DNA of 64,000 nucleotides, taken from the NCBI GenBank assembly GCA_913061265.1, contig CAJXVS010000001.1:372001-436000 (forward strand). The letters are read 5' to 3'. This document shows positions 27,508 through 35,341 of the stretch, piece by piece. Both the position numbers and the translations under genes were made by a program. The DNA is from an uncultured Halobacteriovorax sp. Lineage in GTDB: Bacteria > Bdellovibrionota > Bacteriovoracia > Bacteriovoracales > Bacteriovoracaceae. Position 1 is the first letter of the stretch, and each line of letters opens with the position of its first letter. The notes below the pieces were generated by a model. It had not been told where the DNA came from. It worked only from the letters and a program-made list of their open reading frames with translations, and did no database searches.

Positions 27508-28121
27508 TAGCGTTTTACTTTTTTTGGTCCAGTTACTGATCCTAAGATATAATCCCACAGAGGATTGCTCACTCCATACTTAGATTCTTCTTTAGAATTG
27601 TGATGTTGAAGATGAAACTTTCTTAGGTAACGACCAAGTCTTGAGGTCATCGGAAAGTGATGAGTGGCATAGTGAATATAGTCATAACAAAGATAACCGA
27701 TAATAAAAAAGGCCATAAAGCCTTCTAGGTGCCGGCTTGGTATAACTAAGCTAAAGCAGAAATATAAAAGGGCCATGATAAGAATGGCTGGCACAGGCGG
27801 CATTACTAAACGAGTTGGATCGTCTGGGTCATCATGGTGAAGGCCATGAAAAAGAAAAACAAACCTTTGCCCAATCTTAGTATCAGAATCCCAATGAAAG
27901 ACCCAGCGATGAAGGGCGTACTCAGTAAAGGTCCAAACAAGAAGACCAACAACTGAAACGCCAATCCATTCTATAAAGCTATAGTTGTATAGAGTGACTC
28001 CGCGAAAACCTAAGATCAAAACCACTGGTCCCCACATTAAAAGAGGGAGAATCGGATGCACATGTGTGCACCATTCAAGAATCGGGTTTTTAAAGATACG
28101 AATTGAATCGTATTTTTTCAT
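27507..28121 (-). CDS. Fatty acid hydroxylase, FA2H/Scs7-like (ceramide 2-hydroxylase candidate)
   Basis: The start at MKKYDSIR has GGAGC 7 nt upstream; an in-frame upstream start would add 22 residues. The 204-residue membrane protein has about four TM segments and the histidine cluster of the diiron fatty-acid-hydroxylase superfamily: EYALHRWVFHW (about 66-77), FHGLHHDDPDD followed by RLVMPP (about 92-110), YIHYATHHFP (about 150-160), and FHLQHHNSK with YGVSNPLWDY (about 168-190). The order and the RLVMPP and GVSNPLWDY blocks are close to FA2H/Scs7, which put a 2-hydroxyl on ceramide acyl chains. The cytochrome b5 domain of eukaryotic forms is absent. It is coupled to PAP2. Confidence 0.75.
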   Translation of the reverse strand: MKKYDSIRIFKNPILEWCTHVHPILPLLMWGPVVLILGFRGVTLYNYSFIEWIGVSVVGLLVWTFTEYALHRWVFHWDSDTKIGQRFVFLFHGLHHDDPDDPTRLVMPPVPAILIMALLYFCFSLVIPSRHLEGFMAFFIIGYLCYDYIHYATHHFPMTSRLGRYLRKFHLQHHNSKEESKYGVSNPLWDYILGSVTGPKKVKR

Positions 28122-28229
28122 ATTGAGCTCCAAAATATTGCGGCAAGTTATCCTATAATTCACTACTTGTCTATGCCAAGAGATCATTTTAAGGGTGCCA
28201 AACTTAAGCCCTTTTTCTATGATAGCCCC

Positions 28230-28934
28230 ATGAAATTACTAATTGCGCTCATAGTTACTCTTTATATTTCCCCTGCTTATGCAAATGGGCTTGTTAGCCC
28301 TATTACTGAGGAGATGCATAAAGTCTTTAGTGAAAAGGACCATAAAACCTTAAGAGAACGTGGTTTTGTCATTAAAAAGAAGAATGTAAATAAATCAGCA
28401 TGGCCTGAACTGACTTTTTACTTTGAAACCGACGCAACTCCACTCCAGGCCATCTCCGTATTTGCGGCCTTTGAACATCAGATAAATTATGTTCCTGGTA
28501 TCATCAAATCAAAAGTCATCAAACAAGAATCCCCCATCCTCGTTCATACAGAATATGAAATGGATATGCCTTGGCCTATTCCTAACAGTAAGTATGTTCA
28601 TGCTAGTACTTTAAAACAAATTGATAACGATACCTACCGTATGGAATGGTACATGGTTAAATCAAATTCAGCAGAAATCGTAAAAGGTTTTGCAGAGTTT
28701 TATCCACGAGATGGAAAAACTATTTTCAAATATAGAAGTTTTATCAATCCAAAAAGTTTCCTCGCGGGCCTCTTTAAAAAGACAATGATCAAAGATGTTC
28801 AAACTTCACTAGAGGCCATCAGGTCTGAAATTGAAAAACAAAAAGGAACTTCGAAAGGAACGGAATTCGTCGGTCTAATTAAGACGGCACTTTCAGGAAA
28901 ATTCGCCTACCCAAATGGTCAGAGCGCTCAATAA
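28230..28934 (+). CDS. Exported START/SRPBCC-like lipid-binding protein
   Basis: The start at MKLLIALIV is chosen because a signal peptide follows directly (cut near AYA-N); in-frame starts 63 nt upstream exist, but none has a good ribosome binding site. The 234-residue protein has the spacing of a START/SRPBCC domain: TFYFETDATPLQAISVFAAF, then EMDMPWPIPNSKYV, and a C-terminal helix near residues 190-215. SRPBCC/START proteins hold a lipid in a cavity. With a signal peptide it should act in the periplasm. It is divergent from the hydroxylase and could carry ceramide to the outer membrane (inference). It ends about 150 nt before a terminator-like hairpin. Confidence 0.6.
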   Translation: MKLLIALIVTLYISPAYANGLVSPITEEMHKVFSEKDHKTLRERGFVIKKKNVNKSAWPELTFYFETDATPLQAISVFAAFEHQINYVPGIIKSKVIKQESPILVHTEYEMDMPWPIPNSKYVHASTLKQIDNDTYRMEWYMVKSNSAEIVKGFAEFYPRDGKTIFKYRSFINPKSFLAGLFKKTMIKDVQTSLEAIRSEIEKQKGTSKGTEFVGLIKTALSGKFAYPNGQSAQ

Positions 28935-29081
28935 ATAGCCTTTAAATTTTCCTAGTTTCGAGCAGTTAATCCCATTGCCCGATTGTTTTCATATCCCCCG
29001 TAATTAAAAGTAAGAAAAATAATCCTGTTGTCTTACGCTGTGAGCGAATAGACTAGTAGATAGCAGAGACAAATTCCTCAT

Positions 29082-29138
29082 ATGAATTGAATCGACCTTG
29101 GATAAAGGGAGTTTGAAGAGGTCGATTTTTCAATTCAT
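29082..29138 (+). terminator. Inverted repeat / possible terminator between START-like gene and tetR
   Basis: ATCGACCT at 29091 pairs with AGGTCGAT at 29119, followed by a short T run. Outer arms ATGAATTGA (29082) and TCAATTCAT (29130) pair again after a 3-nt bulge, giving a 17-bp interrupted stem. It overlaps the tetR stop codon. A plus-strand terminator fits best, but the T-tract is short and the loop long. Confidence 0.4.
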
Positions 29139-29734
29139 CTTTTAAGCATTCCAAACATTTTATTCTCAAAATAGGCCCTTAAACTTTCTTCAAGTTTAAG
29201 ATTATTTTTTATTAAGAAGCTTGGTTCTAGTAGTGCATTCAAGAAGATTTCATCCCCTACTTTTAAAAGCTGCACACTAGTATCACCAAGCATAGATTCT
29301 TTAATGCCTTCAGCGTAAAACTCACCGAGCTCGTCGATCACAGTTTTCTTAAATCCTTCTACGAGCTGCCAAAGCTCAGGGTGATACTTCTTTAAATCAA
29401 AGAGAAAACTTCCTGAGATTCCCTTTAGTTCTTTAGAGAGAAGCTCTACCGATCTTTTGTAACGGACTATATAATCTAGACTTGAATCATTTAATAAATC
29501 TCTAAACTTAGAGAGCTCCTTAAAAAGGAGCTCTAGAATCACGCTTAAAATATCTTCTCTATTAGAAAAATACTTATAGATAGTGGCCTTACTTTTTCCG
29601 AGCTTTAAAGACGCATCATCCATATTGAAGTTCTTAGTCCCTTTCTCCTTGAATGAAGGCCAGAGCTTAAGTGCCCACTCTTCTCTAAAAGGGTGATCCT
29701 TATTAATGCCTTTTTTTCCCGCAATTCTTCCCAT
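29135..29734 (-). CDS. TetR/AcrR-family transcriptional regulator
   Basis: The ATG at 29734 has AAAGG 7 nt upstream and is preferred over a TTG two codons earlier. The 199-residue protein has the TetR helix-turn-helix near residues 25-60 (FNMDDASLKLGKSKATIYKYFSNREDIL) and a helical ligand domain. It is divergent from an alkB-type gene, and a perfect 12-bp palindrome lies between the two starts, so it probably represses both. A fatty-acid or alkane-type ligand is likely from the context. Confidence 0.85.
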   Translation of the reverse strand: MGRIAGKKGINKDHPFREEWALKLWPSFKEKGTKNFNMDDASLKLGKSKATIYKYFSNREDILSVILELLFKELSKFRDLLNDSSLDYIVRYKRSVELLSKELKGISGSFLFDLKKYHPELWQLVEGFKKTVIDELGEFYAEGIKESMLGDTSVQLLKVGDEIFLNALLEPSFLIKNNLKLEESLRAYFENKMFGMLKR

Positions 29735-29759
29735 ATTCAAGCCTTTAGATACTCTATAA

Positions 29760-29793
29760 AAAATGAACTATTTTATATATTATAGTTCATTTT
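29760..29793. promoter_or_regulatory. Palindromic operator between tetR and alkB
   Basis: AAAATGAACTAT and ATAGTTCATTTT form a perfect 12-bp inverted repeat separated by 10 AT-rich bases. It lies 26 nt upstream of the tetR start and 17 nt before the alkB start, covering the region where both promoters should be. Dyads of this size and position are typical TetR-family operators. Confidence 0.75.
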
Positions 29794-29809
29794 ATGTTAA
29801 TATCCAAAT

Positions 29810-30775
29810 ATGAAGTACCTACTGGCCTATACCATTCCTTTTGCTACTTATATCTCTCTTGAATCAAGCGGGGCTCTTTCGTGGCTTACTCTTGTCTTTG
29901 TTTTTGGACTAATCCCTATTGCTGAACTTTTCACGAAAGGCTCTAAAGATAATAATGGGTCAAAGCTTTCACCAATATTCTTTGATACCCTACTCTTTAG
30001 CATGATCCCGATTCATTTAAGCTTGGGTTACCTTTTCTTAAATCAGATGGAGGGATATCAAGAGCTCGGTCTGTGGCCAGTCTTAGGAAAAATAACGGCC
30101 ATGGGAATATCAAATAGCCTAGCGATCAATATCGCCCATGAACTTGGTCATAGAAAATCAAAGATTAATCAATTTATAGCCCAGGCTATTCTTTCAACAA
30201 GCCTCTATATGCACTTTTTTATAGAGCATAATAAAAGCCATCATAAGAATGTATCCACCCCGCTCGATCATGCATCAGCTGAAAGAGGTATAAACCTTTA
30301 TGCCTTCTTAAGACGTAGTTTTTATCAAAGTTTTCTCTCCGCCTATAGAGTCGATAAGAAGCAGACACTCTTATTTATGGGTCTTCAGCTAACTCTATGC
30401 TTACTCATTTTATTTATTTTTAGCCCTGTGGTTCTAGTTTGCTTTATCTTAAGCTCCGCCGTTGGAACTCTCCTTTTGGAGGGAGTTAATTATATTGAAC
30501 ACTACGGTCTTAGAAGGAAGTTAAATCCCTCCGGTCGCTATGAGAAAGTGGCTCCTAAGCACTCTTGGAATTCAAATCATCCTATTAGCCGCATCATTTT
30601 ATTTGAGCTCTCAAGGCATTCTGATCACCATGCGAATGCGGACCGTCCTTATCAACTACTAAGAAGTTTTGATGAAGCGCCGGAACTCCCTACGGGTTAT
30701 CCCGGAATGTTACTTCTCGCTACTGTTCCAAAACTTTGGTTTAAGACAATGCACCCTATGCTAGATACGCATTAA
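29810..30775 (+). CDS. alkB: AlkB-type membrane diiron monooxygenase
   Basis: The 321-residue protein has about six TM segments and all conserved histidine boxes of alkane monooxygenases: HELGHR near residue 109, EHNKSHH near 138, NYIEHYG near 227 and RHSDHHA near 268. AlkB hydroxylates the terminal carbon of alkanes or long acyl chains using rubredoxin and oxygen; no rubredoxin gene is in this window. Length is shorter than the ~400 residues of pseudomonad AlkB. No Shine-Dalgarno sequence is visible. It is divergent from tetR. Confidence 0.85.
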   Translation: MKYLLAYTIPFATYISLESSGALSWLTLVFVFGLIPIAELFTKGSKDNNGSKLSPIFFDTLLFSMIPIHLSLGYLFLNQMEGYQELGLWPVLGKITAMGISNSLAINIAHELGHRKSKINQFIAQAILSTSLYMHFFIEHNKSHHKNVSTPLDHASAERGINLYAFLRRSFYQSFLSAYRVDKKQTLLFMGLQLTLCLLILFIFSPVVLVCFILSSAVGTLLLEGVNYIEHYGLRRKLNPSGRYEKVAPKHSWNSNHPISRIILFELSRHSDHHANADRPYQLLRSFDEAPELPTGYPGMLLLATVPKLWFKTMHPMLDTH

Positions 30776-30793
30776 TGGTTTATAATATTCAGT

Positions 30794-31768
30794 ATGTCTG
30801 ATTATTCTGAAGTCATGCTCGCAAAACTAAATCCGGAAGCTAAGCTACCGGCTGACGTTTATATTTTCTTAAACGGCAAGCATGTAAAATTCAAAGAAAA
30901 AGGTGATACCTTAAGCCAAGAAAAGTATGACCTCTTTTTAGCTAAGAATGTAAAAAGCATCTATGTTGAATCCGAACATATCCTAGAGTTCCTCGAATGG
31001 ATCAGTGATCAAAAAGAAGAAGATATTGAGGATATGGTTAAGAATGCTGGTGAAGAAAACAGAGGGTTAATAGAAGATTCTCTTGAGATGAAAGAGAAAG
31101 TTTACGAAGTCTTCTCTGATGAAAAGCTTACCCCCGAAAAGGTTGAAGCCATTCAAGAAAATGTTAGAGACTTCGTCGATAAGATAAAATCTGATCCTAT
31201 TACAGCTCAAGCCATAGAGGCTATTATGAAGCGTAATGATGATATTGCAGCTCATTCAATCAATGTGGCTAACTTGGCCGTTTTTCTAGGCATGGCCGTA
31301 GGTCATGGGCATAGCTTTGTATTAGAAAATCTATATATGGGTTCTATCTTTCATGATTATGGAAAAGCTAAGATACCACCAGAGATCTATAATAATCTTG
31401 AGCACCCCGACTATGCTAAATGGATTAATGATCATCCAGAGAATTCAGTTAAGATCATTAGTAAGTCTGAAGGAATACCGGATCAAGTTTTTAACATAAT
31501 GCTTCAACATCATGAGTACTATGATGGATCGGGATATCCAAGTGGGCTTCGTGGCTCTAATATTTACTCTCTCGCTCAGATTGTTTCTATGGCCAATGAA
31601 ATTGATAACCTTCTAACTAAGACTAAAGATGAAGAGGATGAGATTCGTTATAAAAAAGTTATTGATATGCTTACTTTAGGTGACGGAACGAAATGGGACC
31701 CTAAGTTCTTTCCAAGAGTTACTCAAGCTTTCAAGGTTGGCTTTCTTGGAGACCAAAAGCTTACTTAG
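30794..31768 (+). CDS. HD-GYP c-di-GMP phosphodiesterase
   Basis: The 324-residue cytoplasmic protein has an N-terminal domain of about 130 residues with an acidic linker, then an HD-GYP domain. Catalytic motifs are intact: AAHSINVANLA near residue 153, FHDYGK near 185 (the HD pair), and HHEYYDGSGYPSGLRG near 237. It should hydrolyse c-di-GMP. TATAAT lies 7 nt before the ATG and no Shine-Dalgarno is seen, so a very short or leaderless transcript is possible. It follows alkB by 18 nt. Its stop interlocks with the convergent peroxiredoxin-like gene in TTAG. Confidence 0.9.
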   Translation: MSDYSEVMLAKLNPEAKLPADVYIFLNGKHVKFKEKGDTLSQEKYDLFLAKNVKSIYVESEHILEFLEWISDQKEEDIEDMVKNAGEENRGLIEDSLEMKEKVYEVFSDEKLTPEKVEAIQENVRDFVDKIKSDPITAQAIEAIMKRNDDIAAHSINVANLAVFLGMAVGHGHSFVLENLYMGSIFHDYGKAKIPPEIYNNLEHPDYAKWINDHPENSVKIISKSEGIPDQVFNIMLQHHEYYDGSGYPSGLRGSNIYSLAQIVSMANEIDNLLTKTKDEEDEIRYKKVIDMLTLGDGTKWDPKFFPRVTQAFKVGFLGDQKLT

Positions 31769-32355
31769 TATTTAATTCCACAGCCGTATTCAGGATAATA
31801 AGACTTCATTCCCTTAGGTAAACTTCCCTTTTTAGTTAAAGAAGCCAAAGCCATATCGACATAGTTCTTTCGTTTTGATCTAGGTTTCTCTCCAAAGGTG
31901 TCATCGTCAACGGCCCCTTGATAAACCAAGATGCCTTTATGAATGATAAAGATATGTGGGGTTACTCTAGCATCGTACTTCTTTCCAACTGCCCCAGTTA
32001 AATCTTGAAGGATGGGATAGTTCACTCCATACCTTTGAATCCAATCATAGTATTCAATCATATTGGCGGCTGCACTTGGGTTTGATGAATCGATGGCCAA
32101 GAAATCAACATTCTTAGAAAGGTATTTATTTTGAAGATCGATAAAGGTCTTCTCTACCGTATGCCTTTTTGAAAAAGGACATTTCGGATTATGCCATTCA
32201 AGGACCAGAGTTTTTTGATGAAACTCTTGAATCTTATGGGTATTACCGTTGATGTCTTTTAGGGCAAAGGTCGGTGGTGCTTTTTTATTGGGAAGCTTTG
32301 CCCATAAAGGCAAAGCAACAAGGAGTGAAAGTGAGATCATTGTGAAAGTTCTCAT
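31765..32355 (-). CDS. Exported peroxiredoxin-like / thioredoxin-fold protein
   Basis: The 196-residue protein has a signal peptide (residues 1-19, cut near WA-K). The thioredoxin fold carries NPKCPFSKRH near residue 58, a C-P-F-S site with a single Cys, followed by DFLAIDSSNPSAA. A second Cys lies in YPEYGCGIKY at the C-terminus, a feature typical of the PRX_like1 group of AhpC/TSA-related proteins. It probably acts in periplasmic thiol redox. Activity as peroxidase or reductase cannot be told apart. Confidence 0.75.
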   Translation of the reverse strand: MRTFTMISLSLLVALPLWAKLPNKKAPPTFALKDINGNTHKIQEFHQKTLVLEWHNPKCPFSKRHTVEKTFIDLQNKYLSKNVDFLAIDSSNPSAAANMIEYYDWIQRYGVNYPILQDLTGAVGKKYDARVTPHIFIIHKGILVYQGAVDDDTFGEKPRSKRKNYVDMALASLTKKGSLPKGMKSYYPEYGCGIKY

Positions 32356-32498
32356 AGAGAGATTATGACTAAGGCATTTAAAATCAACAACTTAAATAGT
32401 GAATATCTTACTCTTTCTCAGGCTCTAATTGCGCCGCAGCATTCACTATGTTATTTAAAATAGGTGAACTTAAAAGAAAATAAAATCAAACTTTCAAA

Positions 32499-32534
32499 GG
32501 ACAGATCAAAGGAGAACCTTCTTTGGACTCTGTT
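32499..32534. repeat. Interrupted hairpin in intergenic region
   Basis: ACAGA pairs with TCTGT, and within it AAGG-AGAA-CCTT forms a perfect small hairpin (or alternatively CAAAG with CTTTG). It lies in the 285-nt gap upstream of the small secreted protein. No T-tract follows, so it is not an obvious terminator. Nothing else is recognised in this gap. Confidence 0.3.
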
Positions 32535-32641
32535 ATTCTTCCTTGTCCTCTCTATTTTAAGATAACCAACTAGTCTTCTCGATTAAAAAATACTGATTAA
32601 AATTTTATTGTTCAACAAGTATTATTGAGTATACTTTGGCT

Positions 32642-32941
32642 ATGAAAATTATAGCGCTCATGGCCCTCTCACTTTTTATAGTGAACAAGGCCTATTCTCA
32701 AAACCTTGTCTTAGATTTCTCTAAGAAGGTTAAACTCAGTTGCCCCGAGGCATCGAGTAATCTCTCAAAGAAACTTCTCATAAAGATTATTAAATCTAAT
32801 GGAAACTTGGACTGTGAAGATGACCAAGTCAAAAATAGATATTTTAAAAAGTGTAATGAAGGTTTTTCTTGCAAGCAAAGCAATTCTCTCTACCTAGAAA
32901 TAAAGTCAGTTTATTCAGGTAATGTTATTGGTGGTGAATAA
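32642..32941 (+). CDS. Small secreted protein of unknown function
   Basis: The 99-residue protein starts at ATG (MKIIALMALS); a TTG two codons upstream is not needed. A signal peptide ends near AYS-Q. The mature part of about 80 residues has five Cys (one after the signal region, then a cluster CNEGFSC) and is Lys-rich. The family is not recognised. It ends 1 nt before the start of the DUF3373-like barrel gene, so the three genes 32642-35305 probably form one operon. Confidence 0.65.
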   Translation: MKIIALMALSLFIVNKAYSQNLVLDFSKKVKLSCPEASSNLSKKLLIKIIKSNGNLDCEDDQVKNRYFKKCNEGFSCKQSNSLYLEIKSVYSGNVIGGE

Positions 32942-32942
32942 T

Positions 32943-34355
32943 ATGAAAAAAATAACTCTAATGATCCTCCTAACTTTTCCCCTCCTTTGTTTTGCCGAAA
33001 AACAGGACTATAAAGAGTTAGAAAACAGGATTGAAGAACTTGAAAACTCTCTTCTAGATATTGAACTAAGCCAAGCGGCTCGAAAATTCTCCTTTAGTGG
33101 AGACTTTGGCGTTAATTACGATAATTACCAATCTGACGGGTGGGCCAATTCTCCTAAGAATAGATCTTCTAATGTCACCAATATAGTCTTTGAACTAAAT
33201 GCTGATGTTAAAGTTTCAAAGCGCCTAAGTTTCTACTCAACTCTTTATTCAAATTTTTACATGAATAAAAATGTCGCCACTGTTGGACCAGTCTTAGAGA
33301 CAAGCCGCCATCTTGATGGAACGGCCTTTTTAAAACTTAATAAAGCCTACCTCGATTACCAAATTATTCCAGGCACCCTAGTTCTTTCAGCTGGTCGATT
33401 GCCTACGACTGATGGGCCACCAGAGCATTTAAAAGATGGAGATGAAAGAAGAGGGACTTATAACACCCTTTCTTATTCACTTCCTTTTGATGGTTTTGCT
33501 CTTACATACAAAGGGAGCTCAGACGATAAAAAGCATAGCTACTCTTTAAGAGGAATCGTGAACCCAGGAAACATCGTTCCCACCACTGATATTCATGGCG
33601 GCAGTGAAAAAGGAAAAGAGTCCTCTGTCAGAGGACAGATCTCTAAACCTGAAAGTTTTTACTTTGCTACAGCTGAATATCAAACGAAGGCCTTTCGCCT
33701 GGTTGATAAACTTACTCTCCTGCTTAACTATGCCGCCTTCTCCCTCGCAGGTCCTGGAGAACAAGTCTCAAGAGGACTCCTTGATTCAAGTAAGCCCGGG
33801 GACCGAAATGTTTATAGAATAAGCCACCCAGAGGATACGGCCTATTCAGCACAGAATATTGTGGCATATTTAGAATTAGAGGGACTTTTTAAGTCTCGCT
33901 TTGATATTTATTCTAGTTATAAATATACAAATGCTAAGAAACGAGGAAATCTTATTGGCACGATTATTGAGGATAACGAAGGCGGCGCCTTAGGTGCTCA
34001 AGGAACGACTTATAGCCTAGGTGGCTTCCTAACCGACTCTGATATTACAGCAGGTCAACAGCTCCATGGCGTCCGCTATAGGTACAATGATAGGCTCCTA
34101 ACTGGCTTAGAATACATAAGTACAAATATTGGGACCACTCCTTCGAGCTTTTTTAGCCGAAGAAATACGGCCCAATACAACTGGATGGGTCAGGGATATC
34201 ATTCTTATGTTACCCTATTAATGCCTTCTCAAAGCTCATCTTTAAGAGTGGGATATATTAACTTTTTAAGAGATCATTATTTTAATAATATTAACTATTC
34301 GGTCATCGACCAGCGAGTGCATAACACCTACTTCGCCTATGTATTGAGACTATGA
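32943..34355 (+). CDS. DUF3373-like outer-membrane porin-type protein
   Basis: The start at MKKITLMILL gives a signal peptide (cut near CFA-E). A short coiled coil follows (residues about 22-42, LENRIEELENSLLDIE), as in trimeric porin-like proteins. The beta-rich rest of this 470-residue protein has the DUF3373 landmarks: AYLDYQIIPGTL, AGRLPTTDGPPEHL and SYSLPFDGFALTY. It ends in YVLRL. The family is thought to form outer-membrane barrels; the substrate is unknown. The stop overlaps the kinase start as ATGA. Confidence 0.7.
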   Translation: MKKITLMILLTFPLLCFAEKQDYKELENRIEELENSLLDIELSQAARKFSFSGDFGVNYDNYQSDGWANSPKNRSSNVTNIVFELNADVKVSKRLSFYSTLYSNFYMNKNVATVGPVLETSRHLDGTAFLKLNKAYLDYQIIPGTLVLSAGRLPTTDGPPEHLKDGDERRGTYNTLSYSLPFDGFALTYKGSSDDKKHSYSLRGIVNPGNIVPTTDIHGGSEKGKESSVRGQISKPESFYFATAEYQTKAFRLVDKLTLLLNYAAFSLAGPGEQVSRGLLDSSKPGDRNVYRISHPEDTAYSAQNIVAYLELEGLFKSRFDIYSSYKYTNAKKRGNLIGTIIEDNEGGALGAQGTTYSLGGFLTDSDITAGQQLHGVRYRYNDRLLTGLEYISTNIGTTPSSFFSRRNTAQYNWMGQGYHSYVTLLMPSQSSSLRVGYINFLRDHYFNNINYSVIDQRVHNTYFAYVLRL

Positions 34356-35305
34356 AATATTATATTGTTCCTATTCTTTTAAGTTCTCTCATAGGGTTAT
34401 TAATCCCCGTTATCTTCGTATACCTTGATCTCTCAGAGCTTGAGATGTCCTTTAATCTTAAGAATTTTATTTGGGATATAGATAGTCAAAGGATCTTAAA
34501 GTTTAGCCTACCGGCCTTCCCACTCATCTTTGCTTGCGCGGGATACCTCTACGTTAAAGAAAAAGAATTACTTAAAAGAATCAATAAAAATGAGGCCGAT
34601 GATAAAAGAAATCAACATCTTGCTGCGATTGGTGAGATGACTTCAAGTGTGGCCCATGAAATCAACAACCCACTAGCTATCATTAATGGTACCTCACTCA
34701 TTTTAAAGAGATTGCTTGATAAGGAACATACAGTTGATCAGCTAAAAGAGAAAATTGATCTCATTAGCAATACCTGTAAAAGAATTTCTGCGATTGTGAG
34801 AACGATGCAAGATATCACGCGGGATACAACTAACGAAGAACCTACACTAACGAGCCTCAAAGAAGTCATAGGCGATATTGTTGAAGTCTTTGAAGAGAAG
34901 ATTAAGGGAACTGAAATTAAGTTAGATCTTGATTTAGAAAGTGAAGTGAGTCTTACACCAATTCTAGTCAAAAGGATTTCTCTCTCTAGAGTCTTTATTA
35001 ATCTTATCAATAACTCCATCGACGCAGTCGCGGATTCTCCGAGTCCCTGGATCAAGGTTACAGCTGAGTTTAAAAAGAATACCTTAAAAGTCAGTATTGA
35101 AGACTCAGGACTAGGAATCTCTGAAGAAGTTGCAGAGCGTGTTTTTGAACCTTTTTACACCAGTAAAGATATTGGAAAAGGCACAGGTCTTGGGCTTAGC
35201 ATCTCTGCAAAAGTTGTAAGAGATGAAGGTGGAGATATCTATATTGATCAAGATAAAGCGAATACAACCTTCATTGTTGAGATTCCTCATAAGAAATCTG
35301 CCTAA
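34352..35305 (+). CDS. Membrane sensor histidine kinase without adjacent response regulator
   Basis: The 317-residue protein has two TM segments (about 5-24 and 52-67) with a short periplasmic loop of about 27 residues. A HisKA domain follows with SSVAHEINNPLAI (His about 102), then a HATPase domain: NLINNSIDAVADS (N box), DSGLGISEEV (G1), FEPFYTSK (F box) and GTGLGLSIS (G2). All ATP-binding motifs are intact. With such a short sensor loop it may read a membrane or partner-protein signal. No response regulator is encoded nearby. It is coupled to the outer-membrane protein upstream. Confidence 0.88.
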   Translation: MKYYIVPILLSSLIGLLIPVIFVYLDLSELEMSFNLKNFIWDIDSQRILKFSLPAFPLIFACAGYLYVKEKELLKRINKNEADDKRNQHLAAIGEMTSSVAHEINNPLAIINGTSLILKRLLDKEHTVDQLKEKIDLISNTCKRISAIVRTMQDITRDTTNEEPTLTSLKEVIGDIVEVFEEKIKGTEIKLDLDLESEVSLTPILVKRISLSRVFINLINNSIDAVADSPSPWIKVTAEFKKNTLKVSIEDSGLGISEEVAERVFEPFYTSKDIGKGTGLGLSISAKVVRDEGGDIYIDQDKANTTFIVEIPHKKSA

Positions 35306-35341
35306 CTAGTGTGAAAGTCTTCTTAATGGCATAATACTCCA

